35,835 bases of DNA. It comes from Bacillota bacterium. Its GTDB lineage: Bacteria > Bacillota > UBA4882 > UBA8346. Positions 23,385 to 32,081 of this stretch are shown piece by piece. A model generated the notes under the pieces. The model worked only from the letters and a program-made list of their open reading frames with translations. It made no database searches and was not told where the DNA came from. The stretch spans positions 1 through 35,835 of the forward strand of contig JAEZCE010000053.1 of assembly GCA_023429995.1 (NCBI GenBank). Reading direction: 5' to 3'. The stretch's first letter is position 1, and each line of letters begins with the position of its first letter. The position numbers and the translations under genes are program-made.

Positions 23385-24890
23385 TTATAATTTATAAATC
23401 TCACCGTACTTTGTTTTTAAATACTTAATATACGGTCCAATCTCCAAAGGCCGGCCGGTGGCGCCCTCAATAATCTCTTTGGCGGGATATTGATGGCCGA
23501 AGCGGTATATACGCTCGCTTAACCAGTTATGTAAAACACTCAGATTCCCGGCTGCAATTTCGGAACGGATTTCGGGATGCGCTTTCTCCGCCGCCTCGAA
23601 AAATTGAGCACTTAAAATATTGCCAAGGGTGTAGCTTTGAAAATATCCGCCAATTGTTCCGCTATACCAATGCATATCTTGGAGGACTCCAAGGCTATCA
23701 TCGGAAGGCAGTACTCCCAGATCACTAAAATATCTCCTATTCCAGGCCTCAGGCAAATCTTTTACCGCCAATTTTCCTTCCAGCATTTCCGTCTCTAGGT
23801 CAAATCTGAGCATTACATGGAGATTATAGGTAACTTCATCCGCATCAGTCCGGATCAGTGAACGTTCCACCTTATTGATGGCCCGGTAAAACGCTTCACC
23901 CTTAACATTTCGAAGTTGATTCGGAAAGAGTTCCTGAAGCTGCGGATAAAAATATTGCCAGAAAGAACGGGAACGCCCCACTAGATTTTCCCATAAGCGG
24001 GACTGGCTTTCGTGAACTGACATGGAGGTGCCCGTAGCCAGCGATGTCCCGTCAAAATCCGGATTAATCCCTTGTTCATAAAGAGCATGACCACTTTCAT
24101 GAATTGTGCTGAAAAGAGCCTCCGCCAAATTATTGGTTTTGACCCGGGTTGTAATCCGTACATCGCCGATGGAGAAACTCGTGGTAAATGGATGAGGGCT
24201 TTTATCCTGACGGCCGCGGTTAAAATCATAACCCATTGCTTGAGCGACTTTCAAGCCAAAGCTTAATTGCGCGTCCTCCGGGAAATCCTGATGCAAAAAT
24301 GAATCATCAGGGGCGGGTTGAGAAGTGATCTTCTGGACCAGAGGAGTCAATTCGGCGCGAAGTGTTTGAAAAAGCGGACGAATAACGGCTACTGTCATTC
24401 CTTCATCCAGATCGTCAATCAACGGATCGGCAATATGCTGGTACCCAGGGAAATAATTCGCCAATTGCCGGCTATAATCAAGCGTTTTTTCCAGTAAAGG
24501 AGCCACCAGCTTAAAATTCCGCTCAGAACGGGCTTTAGCCCAGGCCGCATAGGTCTTCGAGGTATGCTCCGAAAACTTGGCTGTAAAAGCTGAAGGTACC
24601 TTGATAGCTTTTTCATAATCGTGAATGGTGATCCGGATTAAAGCAGCATCGGGAGAATCCTGCGGCAATTCTTTCAAGACAGGCTGGAGTTTCTCGAGCA
24701 GTTTTCCTATTTCCGGGTCAGTGAATTTTTCATGGGAAAGTTTTTCCAAGGTTGCCATTTGGCGCCCCCGGGCTTCGGCTCCCCCCGGCGGCATAAATGT
24801 CATCTGATCCCAGGATAAAATGGCATTGGCTTCATTTAAATCATTGATTTCACTCAGACGATTCTTTAATTCCTGAATTTCAGGATGCAT
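23385..24890 (-). CDS. M32 metallocarboxypeptidase (Taq carboxypeptidase type)
   Basis: A 501-residue zinc carboxypeptidase that removes C-terminal amino acids from peptides with broad specificity in the cytoplasm. It opens with the family sequence ILSWDQMTFMPPGGAEARG and carries the zinc-binding HESGH (about residues 264-268) with the downstream Glu in SVHESQSRLWEN, plus the typical DEVTYNLHVMLRFDLE segment. Length is normal (about 500). The ATG at 24890 is used; a TTG at 24893 in the same frame is equally close to the AAAGGAG site. It has a 22-base gap to the AraC-type gene. There is no signal peptide. Confidence 0.95.
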   Translation of the reverse strand: MHPEIQELKNRLSEINDLNEANAILSWDQMTFMPPGGAEARGRQMATLEKLSHEKFTDPEIGKLLEKLQPVLKELPQDSPDAALIRITIHDYEKAIKVPSAFTAKFSEHTSKTYAAWAKARSERNFKLVAPLLEKTLDYSRQLANYFPGYQHIADPLIDDLDEGMTVAVIRPLFQTLRAELTPLVQKITSQPAPDDSFLHQDFPEDAQLSFGLKVAQAMGYDFNRGRQDKSPHPFTTSFSIGDVRITTRVKTNNLAEALFSTIHESGHALYEQGINPDFDGTSLATGTSMSVHESQSRLWENLVGRSRSFWQYFYPQLQELFPNQLRNVKGEAFYRAINKVERSLIRTDADEVTYNLHVMLRFDLETEMLEGKLAVKDLPEAWNRRYFSDLGVLPSDDSLGVLQDMHWYSGTIGGYFQSYTLGNILSAQFFEAAEKAHPEIRSEIAAGNLSVLHNWLSERIYRFGHQYPAKEIIEGATGRPLEIGPYIKYLKTKYGEIYKL

Positions 24891-24924
24891 CAACCATTAC
24901 TCCTTTCTTTTTTCAACCTCGATC

Positions 24925-24973
24925 TGGCAATTTACTTCAATAAGGCGACTATTTGCGCGCGCGCAAGTTGCCA
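24925..24973. promoter_or_regulatory. Nested palindrome with CG-alternating core
   Basis: TTGCGCGCGCGCAA (24953-24966) is a perfect 14-base palindrome with five CG steps, unusual in DNA of this composition. It is flanked by TGGCAA (24925-24930) and TTGCCA (24968-24973), themselves an inverted repeat. It lies 60 bases upstream of the M32 gene, a place suited to an operator. Alternating CG can form Z-DNA. Confidence 0.4.
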
Positions 24974-25019
24974 AAGTGAAAATTCATCATCTCATTACCT
25001 TATGGGATTGTTATTTCTT

Positions 25020-25754
25020 TTAGTACGAAAAGCAACTAAATAGCAATTCATTGCGGCGCTTACCGACTTCCTTTATAATGCCCATCTTTCGCAAACAATA
25101 GGTCATTTTACGCGCTTGATAAATCGAATAACCGCCTGATGCCGCTAAGTCCTTATTGGAAAATGGATTATTTATTTGAGAGGGTAAAAAACGCCCAAAA
25201 TCATTTTTGACAAGCAGCGGAATGTGTTCGACAACCGATAATAAACGGCGGTCTTTAATACTAACCCCGCCTCTCCGCCAACTTCCCTTGCCATCTTCGC
25301 ACCAAATGTGCTCTTCCCGTGTTAAAACAACTTCAATCGTAAAATTAGGATGGATAATCAAATCAGGGATCCGCACCAATTCACCAAATAAGTCCACCAC
25401 TTTCCCGGACTTGGGCGATTTTCGGCGGCTTTTCATTTCACCATCACTGGTTATGCGGACTATCCATTTTTCCTGAGCTATCGGATATACAAGCCGTATC
25501 GGATAATCCGGCAGCAAATCAAGAAGTTTATGACGGATTGCTGTGAAATTGCCGGTTTGGATTTCAATGAGTATCGGTGTTTCTCCACTCGGAGAAGGCC
25601 TGACAATATCGACAAAAAAATTACCAACCTTCACTTCAAACTGATCACCCGGCAACCCATACCATTCTTTCAACGAAGCATGGAGGGAACTTTCATTATG
25701 AACACCGATTTGAAATAGCTTTCCTGTTTTCCGGCAACAGTTCTTTTGGGCCAT
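25020..25754 (-). CDS. Unnamed protein: PD-(D/E)XK nuclease-like N-terminus with C-terminal winged-helix-like region
   Basis: A 244-residue cytoplasmic protein that I cannot assign to a named family. The first 90 residues have the layout of a PD-(D/E)XK fold: Glu21 in a first helix (HNESSLHASLKEWYG), then a strand with Asp49 (FFVDIVR), 14 residues, and LIEIQT with Glu64 and Gln66, the E-x-Q form of the active site. Residues about 185-244 look like a winged helix (SNKDLAASGGYSIYQARKMTYCLRKMGIIKEVGKR). GGAG is 8 bases before the ATG. It lies 100 bases downstream of the phosphatase gene and before the M32 gene on the same strand. DNA binding or cleavage is an inference; it could also be an inactive relative. 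Confidence 0.75.
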   Translation of the reverse strand: MAQKNCCRKTGKLFQIGVHNESSLHASLKEWYGLPGDQFEVKVGNFFVDIVRPSPSGETPILIEIQTGNFTAIRHKLLDLLPDYPIRLVYPIAQEKWIVRITSDGEMKSRRKSPKSGKVVDLFGELVRIPDLIIHPNFTIEVVLTREEHIWCEDGKGSWRRGGVSIKDRRLLSVVEHIPLLVKNDFGRFLPSQINNPFSNKDLAASGGYSIYQARKMTYCLRKMGIIKEVGKRRNELLFSCFSY

Positions 25755-25854
25755 ATGGCTGCTCCGTCTGATGATGATTTAATTGCTATTCTTTTTCGAG
25801 TTTCATAATTAAAAACCTTTTTTTGACAGCTTAAATTTGTAATGTCGATTTAAA

Positions 25855-26769
25855 TTATTTCCCCGAACAAGGAAATTGTTGATACCACTCCAGTGAGAAA
25901 CCGCGCTCCAGATTGAGCCAAAAGCAATACCATTGAGCAGCACGGTAATTACGGCAGTTGAATGGACGATTATGGGGACACATCTGTTGATTCAATGTAT
26001 TCATCTCCTGCCAGGATTTATTCATATAACGCAAATAGTAAGCCCCGATGAACTCGCCGGTACGGTCACAACCTGCCGCGCAATGGACAAAAATGACGAT
26101 TGGCAAATCAGTAACGGCCCTCGAATCAGCCTGCTCCCCAGTCAGCCATTGTCTAACTTTTTCGATTCTGCTTCCCAGACCATCCCGCAGCCAACTGTCA
26201 AGGTGATGTCCCAGATAATTCCTGCTCCCAGCCAATTGGGGATCGGTTGCCTGAAGTCCGGTTCCATTGATCCCCCAAACTTGAATGAAACCGAGAGTTG
26301 GGTGGCTTTGAAAAAAGTGGTGTTCCACGAAAATCCGGTTCCGATCCACGGTATTTTCAATATTAAGCAAATTCACATCAATGATAAAAAAATCATTGGG
26401 TACCGAAACACCGGCAGCCTTTCCCGCTTCAATGACGGCTCTTTTTAAACCTTGATAATTAAAAGTCCTCTCATTGTTGGTAAGCGGAAGTCCACCCCGG
26501 AACAAATAATTACGGCCCGCCGAGTCAACATAGTGAACATTAGGAACCGGTTCACTTGATTGAATGTATACCTGACCGGAGGAAACGAATAAACGGACCG
26601 CCAAAAAGGCGAAAACAAACAACAAGCTGAACCAAGTAAATCTGGTGATAAAGCTTGAATTTCCGCCCGGCGCTTCTTCTTCTGGGGACGCAATTTTGTT
26701 TTTGACCTTTTGCAGAAAAGCCAAAAATTCTTTTGTTATTTTAACAATGTTTAAAAGCCTCCTTTGCAT
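25855..26769 (-). CDS. Membrane-anchored protein tyrosine/dual-specificity phosphatase-like protein
   Basis: A 304-residue protein with a basic cytosolic stretch, one membrane segment (about residues 44-63) and an extracytoplasmic domain. That domain holds the signature HCAAGCDRTG: Cys230 as nucleophile and Arg236 binding phosphate (CX5R), the active site of tyrosine and dual-specificity phosphatases, here preceded by VIFVH. Its substrates could be proteins, inositol phosphates or lipids and are unknown. The start is uncertain: the ATG at 26769 has no ribosome binding site and lies in an inverted repeat, while AAAGGAGG at 26758-26765 is placed 9 bases before an in-frame ATT at 26748, a rare start codon. 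It lies 92 bases downstream of the chemoreceptor gene. Confidence 0.8.
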   Translation of the reverse strand: MQRRLLNIVKITKEFLAFLQKVKNKIASPEEEAPGGNSSFITRFTWFSLLFVFAFLAVRLFVSSGQVYIQSSEPVPNVHYVDSAGRNYLFRGGLPLTNNERTFNYQGLKRAVIEAGKAAGVSVPNDFFIIDVNLLNIENTVDRNRIFVEHHFFQSHPTLGFIQVWGINGTGLQATDPQLAGSRNYLGHHLDSWLRDGLGSRIEKVRQWLTGEQADSRAVTDLPIVIFVHCAAGCDRTGEFIGAYYLRYMNKSWQEMNTLNQQMCPHNRPFNCRNYRAAQWYCFWLNLERGFSLEWYQQFPCSGK

Positions 26770-26796
26770 TTGTTCTATTGGTATTCATAATGCAAA
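26758..26796 (-). promoter_or_regulatory. Ribosome binding site and inverted repeat at the phosphatase start
   Basis: TTTGCATT (26763-26770) and AATGCAAA (26789-26796) form an 8-base hairpin with an 18-base loop. On the minus strand its second arm holds the annotated ATG and runs into AAAGGAGG (26765-26758). Folding would hide the Shine-Dalgarno, so translation may be controlled. This is inference. Confidence 0.35.
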
Positions 26797-26861
26797 AGAG
26801 GAATTTTTTAGACTATAAATGGGTAAAATACCGAGAGCCATACCCAATGGCTATCTTTCCT

Positions 26862-28499
26862 TTAAAAATTATGTGAATCTTTCTCTAACGGGATCACATC
26901 TTCCGGAGATATGACTTTGGTTTTAAAACCTGCATTATCCGTTGATAATCCATTTTGGGAGGGTTGAGCATGCAGCTTCGACTCCTGGCTATTTTTGCCC
27001 TTTCCTGGAAACGGATGATTGTTATTGTTAGTGCCCAAATAATGTATTGAACTTCTTGAAGTATCCATATTCGAGTCATTTTTCATCCCGTTGACTAACT
27101 CCGAAAGCTCCCCTACGATTTTCCTCATGCTCTCCGCCTGAGAGTTCAGCTCCTCGGAAGCCGATGCGCTTTCTTCTGCATTGGCTGCATTTTGCTGCGT
27201 CACGGTTTCCACTTGTATCATGGCCTTGGTTACTTGCTCGACGCCGTGGGACTGTTCTTGGCTAGCGGCGGCGATTTCATTCATCAATTCATTAACCTTT
27301 TTGGCCTGGGAAGTGATGGTGTTTAGCGCTTCGTGCACCCGCTCCGCTACCGCCGCGCCCCTGCCGGATAAGGCAATATTGGTTTCGATGATGGCGGTAG
27401 TATCCTTCGCCGCCTGAGCGCTCCGCTGGGCTAAATTCCGGACTTCCTCCGCTACTACAGCAAATCCCATCCCGGCTTCACCTGCCCGCGCCGCCTCGAT
27501 AGCCGCATTTAAAGCCAATATATTCGTCTGAAAGGCAATATCATCAATAACCTTTATAATTTTACCAATCTGAACGCTGGAATTTTTAATTTCCTGAATC
27601 GAGTCCATCATTTCCCTCATCTCGGCATTTCCCTTATTGGCCGATTCCGTGGCCTGTTCGGAAAGTTCCGACGCCCGCCCGCTATTGACCGAACTTTGCT
27701 GTAACCTTGACGCTGCTTCCTGTAATGTGGATGAGGTTTCTTCGATGGCGGCCGCCTGCTCCGTGCTGCCTTGAGACAATTGTTGGGCAAAGGCTGATAA
27801 TTGCCCTGAAGCCGCAGCTACCTGCCCGGCGCTTTCCCCAATCCTGGAAGCGACCGAATTCATTGGCTTTGTGATGCTGCGAATAATGTAAAAAGCTGTA
27901 ACTAATCCTAAAATTAACGCAATAATAACCAATCCGACTAACATCTTAAAACAATCGATATACGTTTGCCGTGCAGAAGCAATGGCCTCCTCACTATTCT
28001 TATCAGTGAGAGATTGCAGCTGGATAATATCGGAAGTCCATTCATTGATTTTTGCACTGGCCGCGGAAACGTCGACTAAAGCTTGGCCTTTGCCATTTTG
28101 ACTCGATTCAATCAGCTGGTTCATGAGAGGTATGGCAGCATCGGACACTGCCTTTAATTTAGCCAGCATTTCAATTCCCGTTTGGGTGTAAAAGGTTTTT
28201 TGGGCCTCCCCATAGGCATCATGATAGTTCTTCAATGCATCATTGATCGCCTGTTGATTCTCATCAACATTGAAACCTGCCATAATGCCTCGCGCCCCGC
28301 GGGAAATAATTAAAACCGATCTTTCCATGGTAACACTTACATTTGATTTTCGATCCATGTCTTCAATGACAGAAATTTTGCCATCAATGAGATGCATATT
28401 GTAAATGACAAAAAGAGCCATAATGACAATAAGTATCATTAAACAACCAAAGCCCAACATGATCCGCCTGCTAAGTTCCATTTTCATTTCCAGATTCAT
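26862..28499 (-). CDS. Methyl-accepting chemotaxis protein
   Basis: A 545-residue transmembrane chemoreceptor. Layout: first TM helix (about 12-32), a helical extracytoplasmic sensor of about 155 residues (four-helix-bundle type), second TM helix (about 188-210), a short HAMP start (IRSITKPMNSVASRIG) running straight into the long signalling coiled coil. The CheA/CheW-binding hairpin tip is intact: DIAFQTNILALNAAIEAARAG followed by FAVVAEEVRNLAQRSA. A disordered tail of about 80 residues follows and has no CheR-binding NWETF pentapeptide. The start overlaps the end of the pucR gene by 29 bases, with AAAGGA seven bases before the ATG, so the two genes are coupled. The ligand is not predictable. 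Confidence 0.94.
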   Translation of the reverse strand: MNLEMKMELSRRIMLGFGCLMILIVIMALFVIYNMHLIDGKISVIEDMDRKSNVSVTMERSVLIISRGARGIMAGFNVDENQQAINDALKNYHDAYGEAQKTFYTQTGIEMLAKLKAVSDAAIPLMNQLIESSQNGKGQALVDVSAASAKINEWTSDIIQLQSLTDKNSEEAIASARQTYIDCFKMLVGLVIIALILGLVTAFYIIRSITKPMNSVASRIGESAGQVAAASGQLSAFAQQLSQGSTEQAAAIEETSSTLQEAASRLQQSSVNSGRASELSEQATESANKGNAEMREMMDSIQEIKNSSVQIGKIIKVIDDIAFQTNILALNAAIEAARAGEAGMGFAVVAEEVRNLAQRSAQAAKDTTAIIETNIALSGRGAAVAERVHEALNTITSQAKKVNELMNEIAAASQEQSHGVEQVTKAMIQVETVTQQNAANAEESASASEELNSQAESMRKIVGELSELVNGMKNDSNMDTSRSSIHYLGTNNNNHPFPGKGKNSQESKLHAQPSQNGLSTDNAGFKTKVISPEDVIPLEKDSHNF

Positions 28500-30201
28500 C
28501 CCCTATTCCTTTATCATTTTTAATATATTGATAAATTTTTAAAGCCATCCAAAGATTGGCCCGTCCATCCATTTTGTCAAGGTCAACGAATAACATTTTC
28601 TTTATCTTTTTTATGCGGTATTGTACTGTATGGACGTGCATATGCATCATTTTGGCCGTATTGATATAACTGCAATTTTCCTTCAAAAACATATACAGTG
28701 TTTCCGGCAAGTCATTATGGTACTTTTTATCAAATTCTATCAATTTTCCCATGACATCGTGGCAAAATTGCACGGCTTCCGTATTGTTGCGAATATCGGC
28801 CGCCAAAAAACGAAAAAAGCCCAGATCGCGATAATCGACTATCTTCCCGGGAAATCCAAATTTTTCAGCAATCCAAATTGCTTTTGAAGCTGCTTCATAA
28901 CTGTTTCGAAGGCTTAAGAGACTGTCGCTGATTCTGCCGATGCCAATCATCAAATCTTTCACATAGTAAGTGGATTCAACCGCTTTCAAGATTTTTTGGC
29001 AGACTTTCCGGCTTTGTTCATCACGAATCGGATGATAAAAAATTACTATCTCTCCATTCCTCCCCGCTACAAAGACATCGGGATCGGTTTGCCCCAATAT
29101 TTCACTGATGGTTTGCGCTATATCCTGGTCAATGATATGGGCGGCTATTTGGTTCGTCATTTTTATCCAGTAAAGCTTGACGATTATCGCCAAACAGGCT
29201 TTTTTATAATTAAAGCCCAACATATGGGCGCTTTGTCTAATCATTTGCACATTATCCTGTTTATCGTCCAACAGGATGGAAAGGAATTCATTACGACATC
29301 TTTCCTCGGCTATAAAGGAAAATGTTTTCTTATAGAGTTCCATGGCAATTAAGGCGTTAGTTTGGTCCAAAATCGCGAAATCAACTTCTGATAAGTTATT
29401 TTCAAGCTCCAAAACTGATAAAAAGCCATAGAGGTTGCCTCTTACTAAAATCGGTAATGTAATCTGAAGACAGGAACTGTTTTCCGTACTCAATTCCATT
29501 TTTCTCATATACATATCTCTAAGTACTTTGGTACTCTTTTCTTCAAAATTCTCCAGTCGAATATCACCATACTGCTTCCGCAAGCAAGTCAAAAACTTTT
29601 CGTTGCGGCGCGCAATCAGAAACTCTATACTTTTTTCCGAGGTAACTGCGGTTGCCAAAAGTTTAAAAGTGGCGCTTTCAATCACCACCGGATTTCTTAG
29701 CAGCTTTGCTAATATTTCCGCTATATTTTTCAGGCCTTGGCCGTTTAGCATCGTTTCCATCAAAAAATTCAGTGCATGCTGGGTACGTTTGAGGATTTCC
29801 GTCTGACAATCCATGATCAGGTTAATGATCTCTTTACTGACCACAGCTTGGGTTAAATGAGGCGGCAATTCGATGACGGGAAAATCCGTCTCGTTACCAA
29901 TATCGATGATTATTTGCGGTATTGCAGCAATATACTGTTTCGTCATAATTCCTAATGCAGCGGCTCCATGCCCAATCAATTCCCGGGTCCATTCCCCAAT
30001 CTTTGCATCATCCGGAGTTTCTCGCATGAACCAAGCCGTGGTATGGACAAAATCATCGCCATGCAAGCAATTACCAATATCAGGAATCTCGCCGACAGTC
30101 ACTGCTCGGACTTCACGGTGAAGGCCCGCTATGCCAGCAACCACTTTGCTGCCTTTCATGCTTTCCAGTGCTAAAATATCGTTTATCGTGATGTTCTTCA
30201 C
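28471..30201 (-). CDS. PucR-family transcriptional regulator
   Basis: A regulator of 576 residues. It has an N-terminal PucR sensor domain (about 1-125: ITINDILALESMKGSKVVAG, then EIPDI..C..GDDFVHTTAWF), a middle GAF/CdaR-like region (about 170-430, with LMIGIGRISDSLLSLRNSY) and a C-terminal PucR helix-turn-helix (LYMFLKENCSYINTAKMMHMHVHTVQYRIKK). Relatives control purine and other nitrogen or carbon catabolism. The frame extends to 30318, but the GTG at 30201 is chosen: GAGAGG lies 9 bases upstream and it gives the usual family N-terminus. An alternative ATG is at 30219. It is cotranscribed with the chemoreceptor gene, and no purine catabolic genes are nearby, so its target is unknown. Confidence 0.9.
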   Translation of the reverse strand: MKNITINDILALESMKGSKVVAGIAGLHREVRAVTVGEIPDIGNCLHGDDFVHTTAWFMRETPDDAKIGEWTRELIGHGAAALGIMTKQYIAAIPQIIIDIGNETDFPVIELPPHLTQAVVSKEIINLIMDCQTEILKRTQHALNFLMETMLNGQGLKNIAEILAKLLRNPVVIESATFKLLATAVTSEKSIEFLIARRNEKFLTCLRKQYGDIRLENFEEKSTKVLRDMYMRKMELSTENSSCLQITLPILVRGNLYGFLSVLELENNLSEVDFAILDQTNALIAMELYKKTFSFIAEERCRNEFLSILLDDKQDNVQMIRQSAHMLGFNYKKACLAIIVKLYWIKMTNQIAAHIIDQDIAQTISEILGQTDPDVFVAGRNGEIVIFYHPIRDEQSRKVCQKILKAVESTYYVKDLMIGIGRISDSLLSLRNSYEAASKAIWIAEKFGFPGKIVDYRDLGFFRFLAADIRNNTEAVQFCHDVMGKLIEFDKKYHNDLPETLYMFLKENCSYINTAKMMHMHVHTVQYRIKKIKKMLFVDLDKMDGRANLWMALKIYQYIKNDKGIGDESGNENGT

Positions 30202-30240
30202 ATTATCGTACCTCTCCATTTTCTTGGTTGTTCGGTTTAT

Positions 30241-30269
30241 CCAAAGGGTAAGGGGTAGACCCCTTTTGG
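30241..30269 (-). promoter_or_regulatory. Hairpin in the pucR leader
   Basis: CCAAA, a five-base bulge, AGGGG, a TAGA loop, CCCCT, TTTGG: ten pairs in all. It lies about 40 bases upstream of the pucR ribosome binding site. It could be a leader structure affecting translation. The remainder of 30270-30540 is AT-rich with no other feature that I recognise. Confidence 0.35.
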
Positions 30270-30540
30270 TAAATTGAGAACTCCTAAAATACGCATTGCG
30301 CTTATTCCAGGAATTCATTCAACCCTATAGACAAGATTAGCATGACAAGGAGTTATAAGTTGGTTTCTATTCCATTTGGTTTTTTGATTTTATAAATCAA
30401 TTCTTATCGTTTTTCTCATTTTATAACCTTTTGGAAAAAAATTCTGTAAATCCTGCTTAAAACCTTTGTATCTTAGAAATCAAAATAAAACCAAATTTTG
30501 TATTTTAGGTACAAGTTTTTTGTTTTTGTGTCAAAAAAAG

Positions 30541-30573
30541 AAACAAAAAAAGCCAAGCTAAAAAACTTGACTT
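30541..30573 (-). terminator. Terminator of the nucleoid-associated protein gene
   Basis: AAGCCAAG (30550-30557) pairs with CTTGACTT (30566-30573) with one G-U pair. On the minus strand it is followed by TTTTTTTGTTT, 40 bases after the stop codon at 30613. Confidence 0.75.
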
Positions 30574-30612
30574 TTTATTTTGCTTTTGCTGTGGTTTATT
30601 CTTGGACTAACT

Positions 30613-31629
30613 TTACTTGTTGGAAATCCTGCCCACATTCTTAATAATGATCGATACAGTTCCGTTGGGTTGATTGACAAATTCAATCATCTCTTTGTTA
30701 TTGTAATACGTAGAAGGAAAATTGATTTCAATCCCGGTATCGGTTTTAATTTTATGGGAACGAAATTTCTTTTCGGCAATCCGCTCGGTTAATTGAATTT
30801 CTTCCTCCACAATACCGGCTTCTTTAACTTCCTGGACATATTCCCTTTGAGCCTGAGGATCATCCCGGAATATCTCCCTGGCTACACTTTCTACTGTAAC
30901 CGTATTGCCGGTATCCATTGTTTCGGCTACTGTTTTCCGCAACCGGGCCACACTGTCGAATTTTTCATTGTTAAATTTTTCACCCAATTTTTCGGCGACC
31001 TTCTGAATTATTTTAGCCTTTTCACCGGTTGACAGTTGGTCGCTGCAAATTAAGAACTGCTTGGATAAATAATAGTCTTTGGCGCCGTCAATCTCAAATT
31101 CTTTCTCCGCAAGGCGGATACTCAAATCCTCCAAGTTAATCAATGCCGCTTCTTCCGGCTTTTTACGCTCATCCGGAAGGACCGTTTTTTGTTTTATCAA
31201 CAGATTGGCAGGGGTCTCTCCTTGATATTCCACATGATGAATGTAGTTCGTGCGGTAATTAAGCTTAAAAAATCCAAAATGCGGGGTTCCGTCAATTAAA
31301 GCCTCGCAACAAAGTAAATCCGCCGCAGGTATGGAGGGTTGGTGAGTCATGATTTCATAGATCATACTGGCCATTGTCTGGCTCACCGTAATCAAATCAC
31401 TTTGACCCCTTTTTAGGTTATCACACCATTCTCTCACGGAATTGGTTTCCCCCGCAAACTGGACATTTTTCACATTGTCGTCGGTCAGCATCTTTTGAAT
31501 CAGGCTCTCGGCAAAATCAAAGCCCTCATCTTCAGGACTTAATTCTTTATTGGATAATACCGGTGTACCAACATTAGTATCCAATATATGTAAGATAATT
31601 TTTCGAACAATCACTTCAGAGTCGTCCAT
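30613..31629 (-). CDS. Nucleoid-associated protein, NA37/NdpA (YejK) family
   Basis: A 338-residue protein resembling the 37-kDa nucleoid-associated proteins (YejK/NdpA) that bind chromosomal DNA. It begins in the typical way with a conserved beta strand (VRKIILHILD), has the FGFFKLNYRTNYIHHVEY strand pair that ends the N-terminal domain, a charged middle region and a C-terminal basic segment (RIAEKKFRSHKIKTDTGIEI). Length is normal (about 335). GAGGTGCAG precedes the ATG. It appears monocistronic, with its own promoter at 31.70 kb and terminator at 30.55 kb. Relatives occur widely in bacteria, including Bacillota, where function is poorly known. Confidence 0.85.
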   Translation of the reverse strand: MDDSEVIVRKIILHILDTNVGTPVLSNKELSPEDEGFDFAESLIQKMLTDDNVKNVQFAGETNSVREWCDNLKRGQSDLITVSQTMASMIYEIMTHQPSIPAADLLCCEALIDGTPHFGFFKLNYRTNYIHHVEYQGETPANLLIKQKTVLPDERKKPEEAALINLEDLSIRLAEKEFEIDGAKDYYLSKQFLICSDQLSTGEKAKIIQKVAEKLGEKFNNEKFDSVARLRKTVAETMDTGNTVTVESVAREIFRDDPQAQREYVQEVKEAGIVEEEIQLTERIAEKKFRSHKIKTDTGIEINFPSTYYNNKEMIEFVNQPNGTVSIIIKNVGRISNK

Positions 31630-31694
31630 AACTGCACCTCGATGATAAAGAATTATCCAATACTTTCACTCGTCCCTGTTAAAGGACAAATAAT

Positions 31695-31723
31695 ACTATA
31701 CCACCTGGCCTTATGGAGCGCAA
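31695..31723 (-). promoter_or_regulatory. Promoter of the nucleoid-associated protein gene
   Basis: On the minus strand TTGCGC (31723-31718), 17 bases, TATAGT (31700-31695), the latter preceded by TGG as an extended -10. It lies about 65 bases upstream of the ATG at 31629. The weak -35 box is offset by the extended -10 element. Confidence 0.5.
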
Positions 31724-31874
31724 GATTATCCTGCCTTATTCATCTTTTAAAACCGAGGTATATTCGCTTAATCCCTGGATAAAATATAAACGGCGGCGGT
31801 TAAGTGCCAATCGTCGTATCTGCCGGCAGGCTTAAAACCTGAATTTCGACGGTAGGATTCCTTTACTATCAAGC

Positions 31875-32066
31875 TTAATATAGTTTTGTATAGAAAGTTT
31901 CCTGCGAAAAAACCGGCAGGCCGCCCTCTCGTTCTGCCAGCCTAACATCATTCATCGTTCCCCAATTTATTTTGCCTGTCTCTCTAGAGTTTAATCTGCA
32001 AGGTTCTAAAATCCCCAAACGGGTTTCTTCCCCTTTCAGCAGCTCAATATAAGATTTCGTGTTCAT
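31875..32066 (-). CDS. Doubtful small ORF, possibly from a near-leaderless message
   Basis: A 63-codon frame from ATG 32066 (the frame also includes a TTG two codons earlier). The predicted peptide is soluble and mixed, with no recognised motif, signal peptide or membrane segment. There is no Shine-Dalgarno. What supports it is a good sigma-A promoter directly upstream whose predicted start site is only about 8 bases before the ATG, so the message would be nearly leaderless. Downstream (31738-31874) there are a CTGCCGGCAG palindrome and a weak CAGG/CCTG hairpin but no firm terminator. It may instead be a non-coding transcript. Confidence 0.3.
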   Translation of the reverse strand: MNTKSYIELLKGEETRLGILEPCRLNSRETGKINWGTMNDVRLAEREGGLPVFSQETFYTKLY

Positions 32067-32081
32067 TTGCAATAGAATGTT

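Noticed and set aside
30202..30318. Start of pucR at 30318
   Set aside because: The extra 39 residues contain the leader hairpin and are not PucR-like; GTG at 30201 follows a good ribosome binding site.
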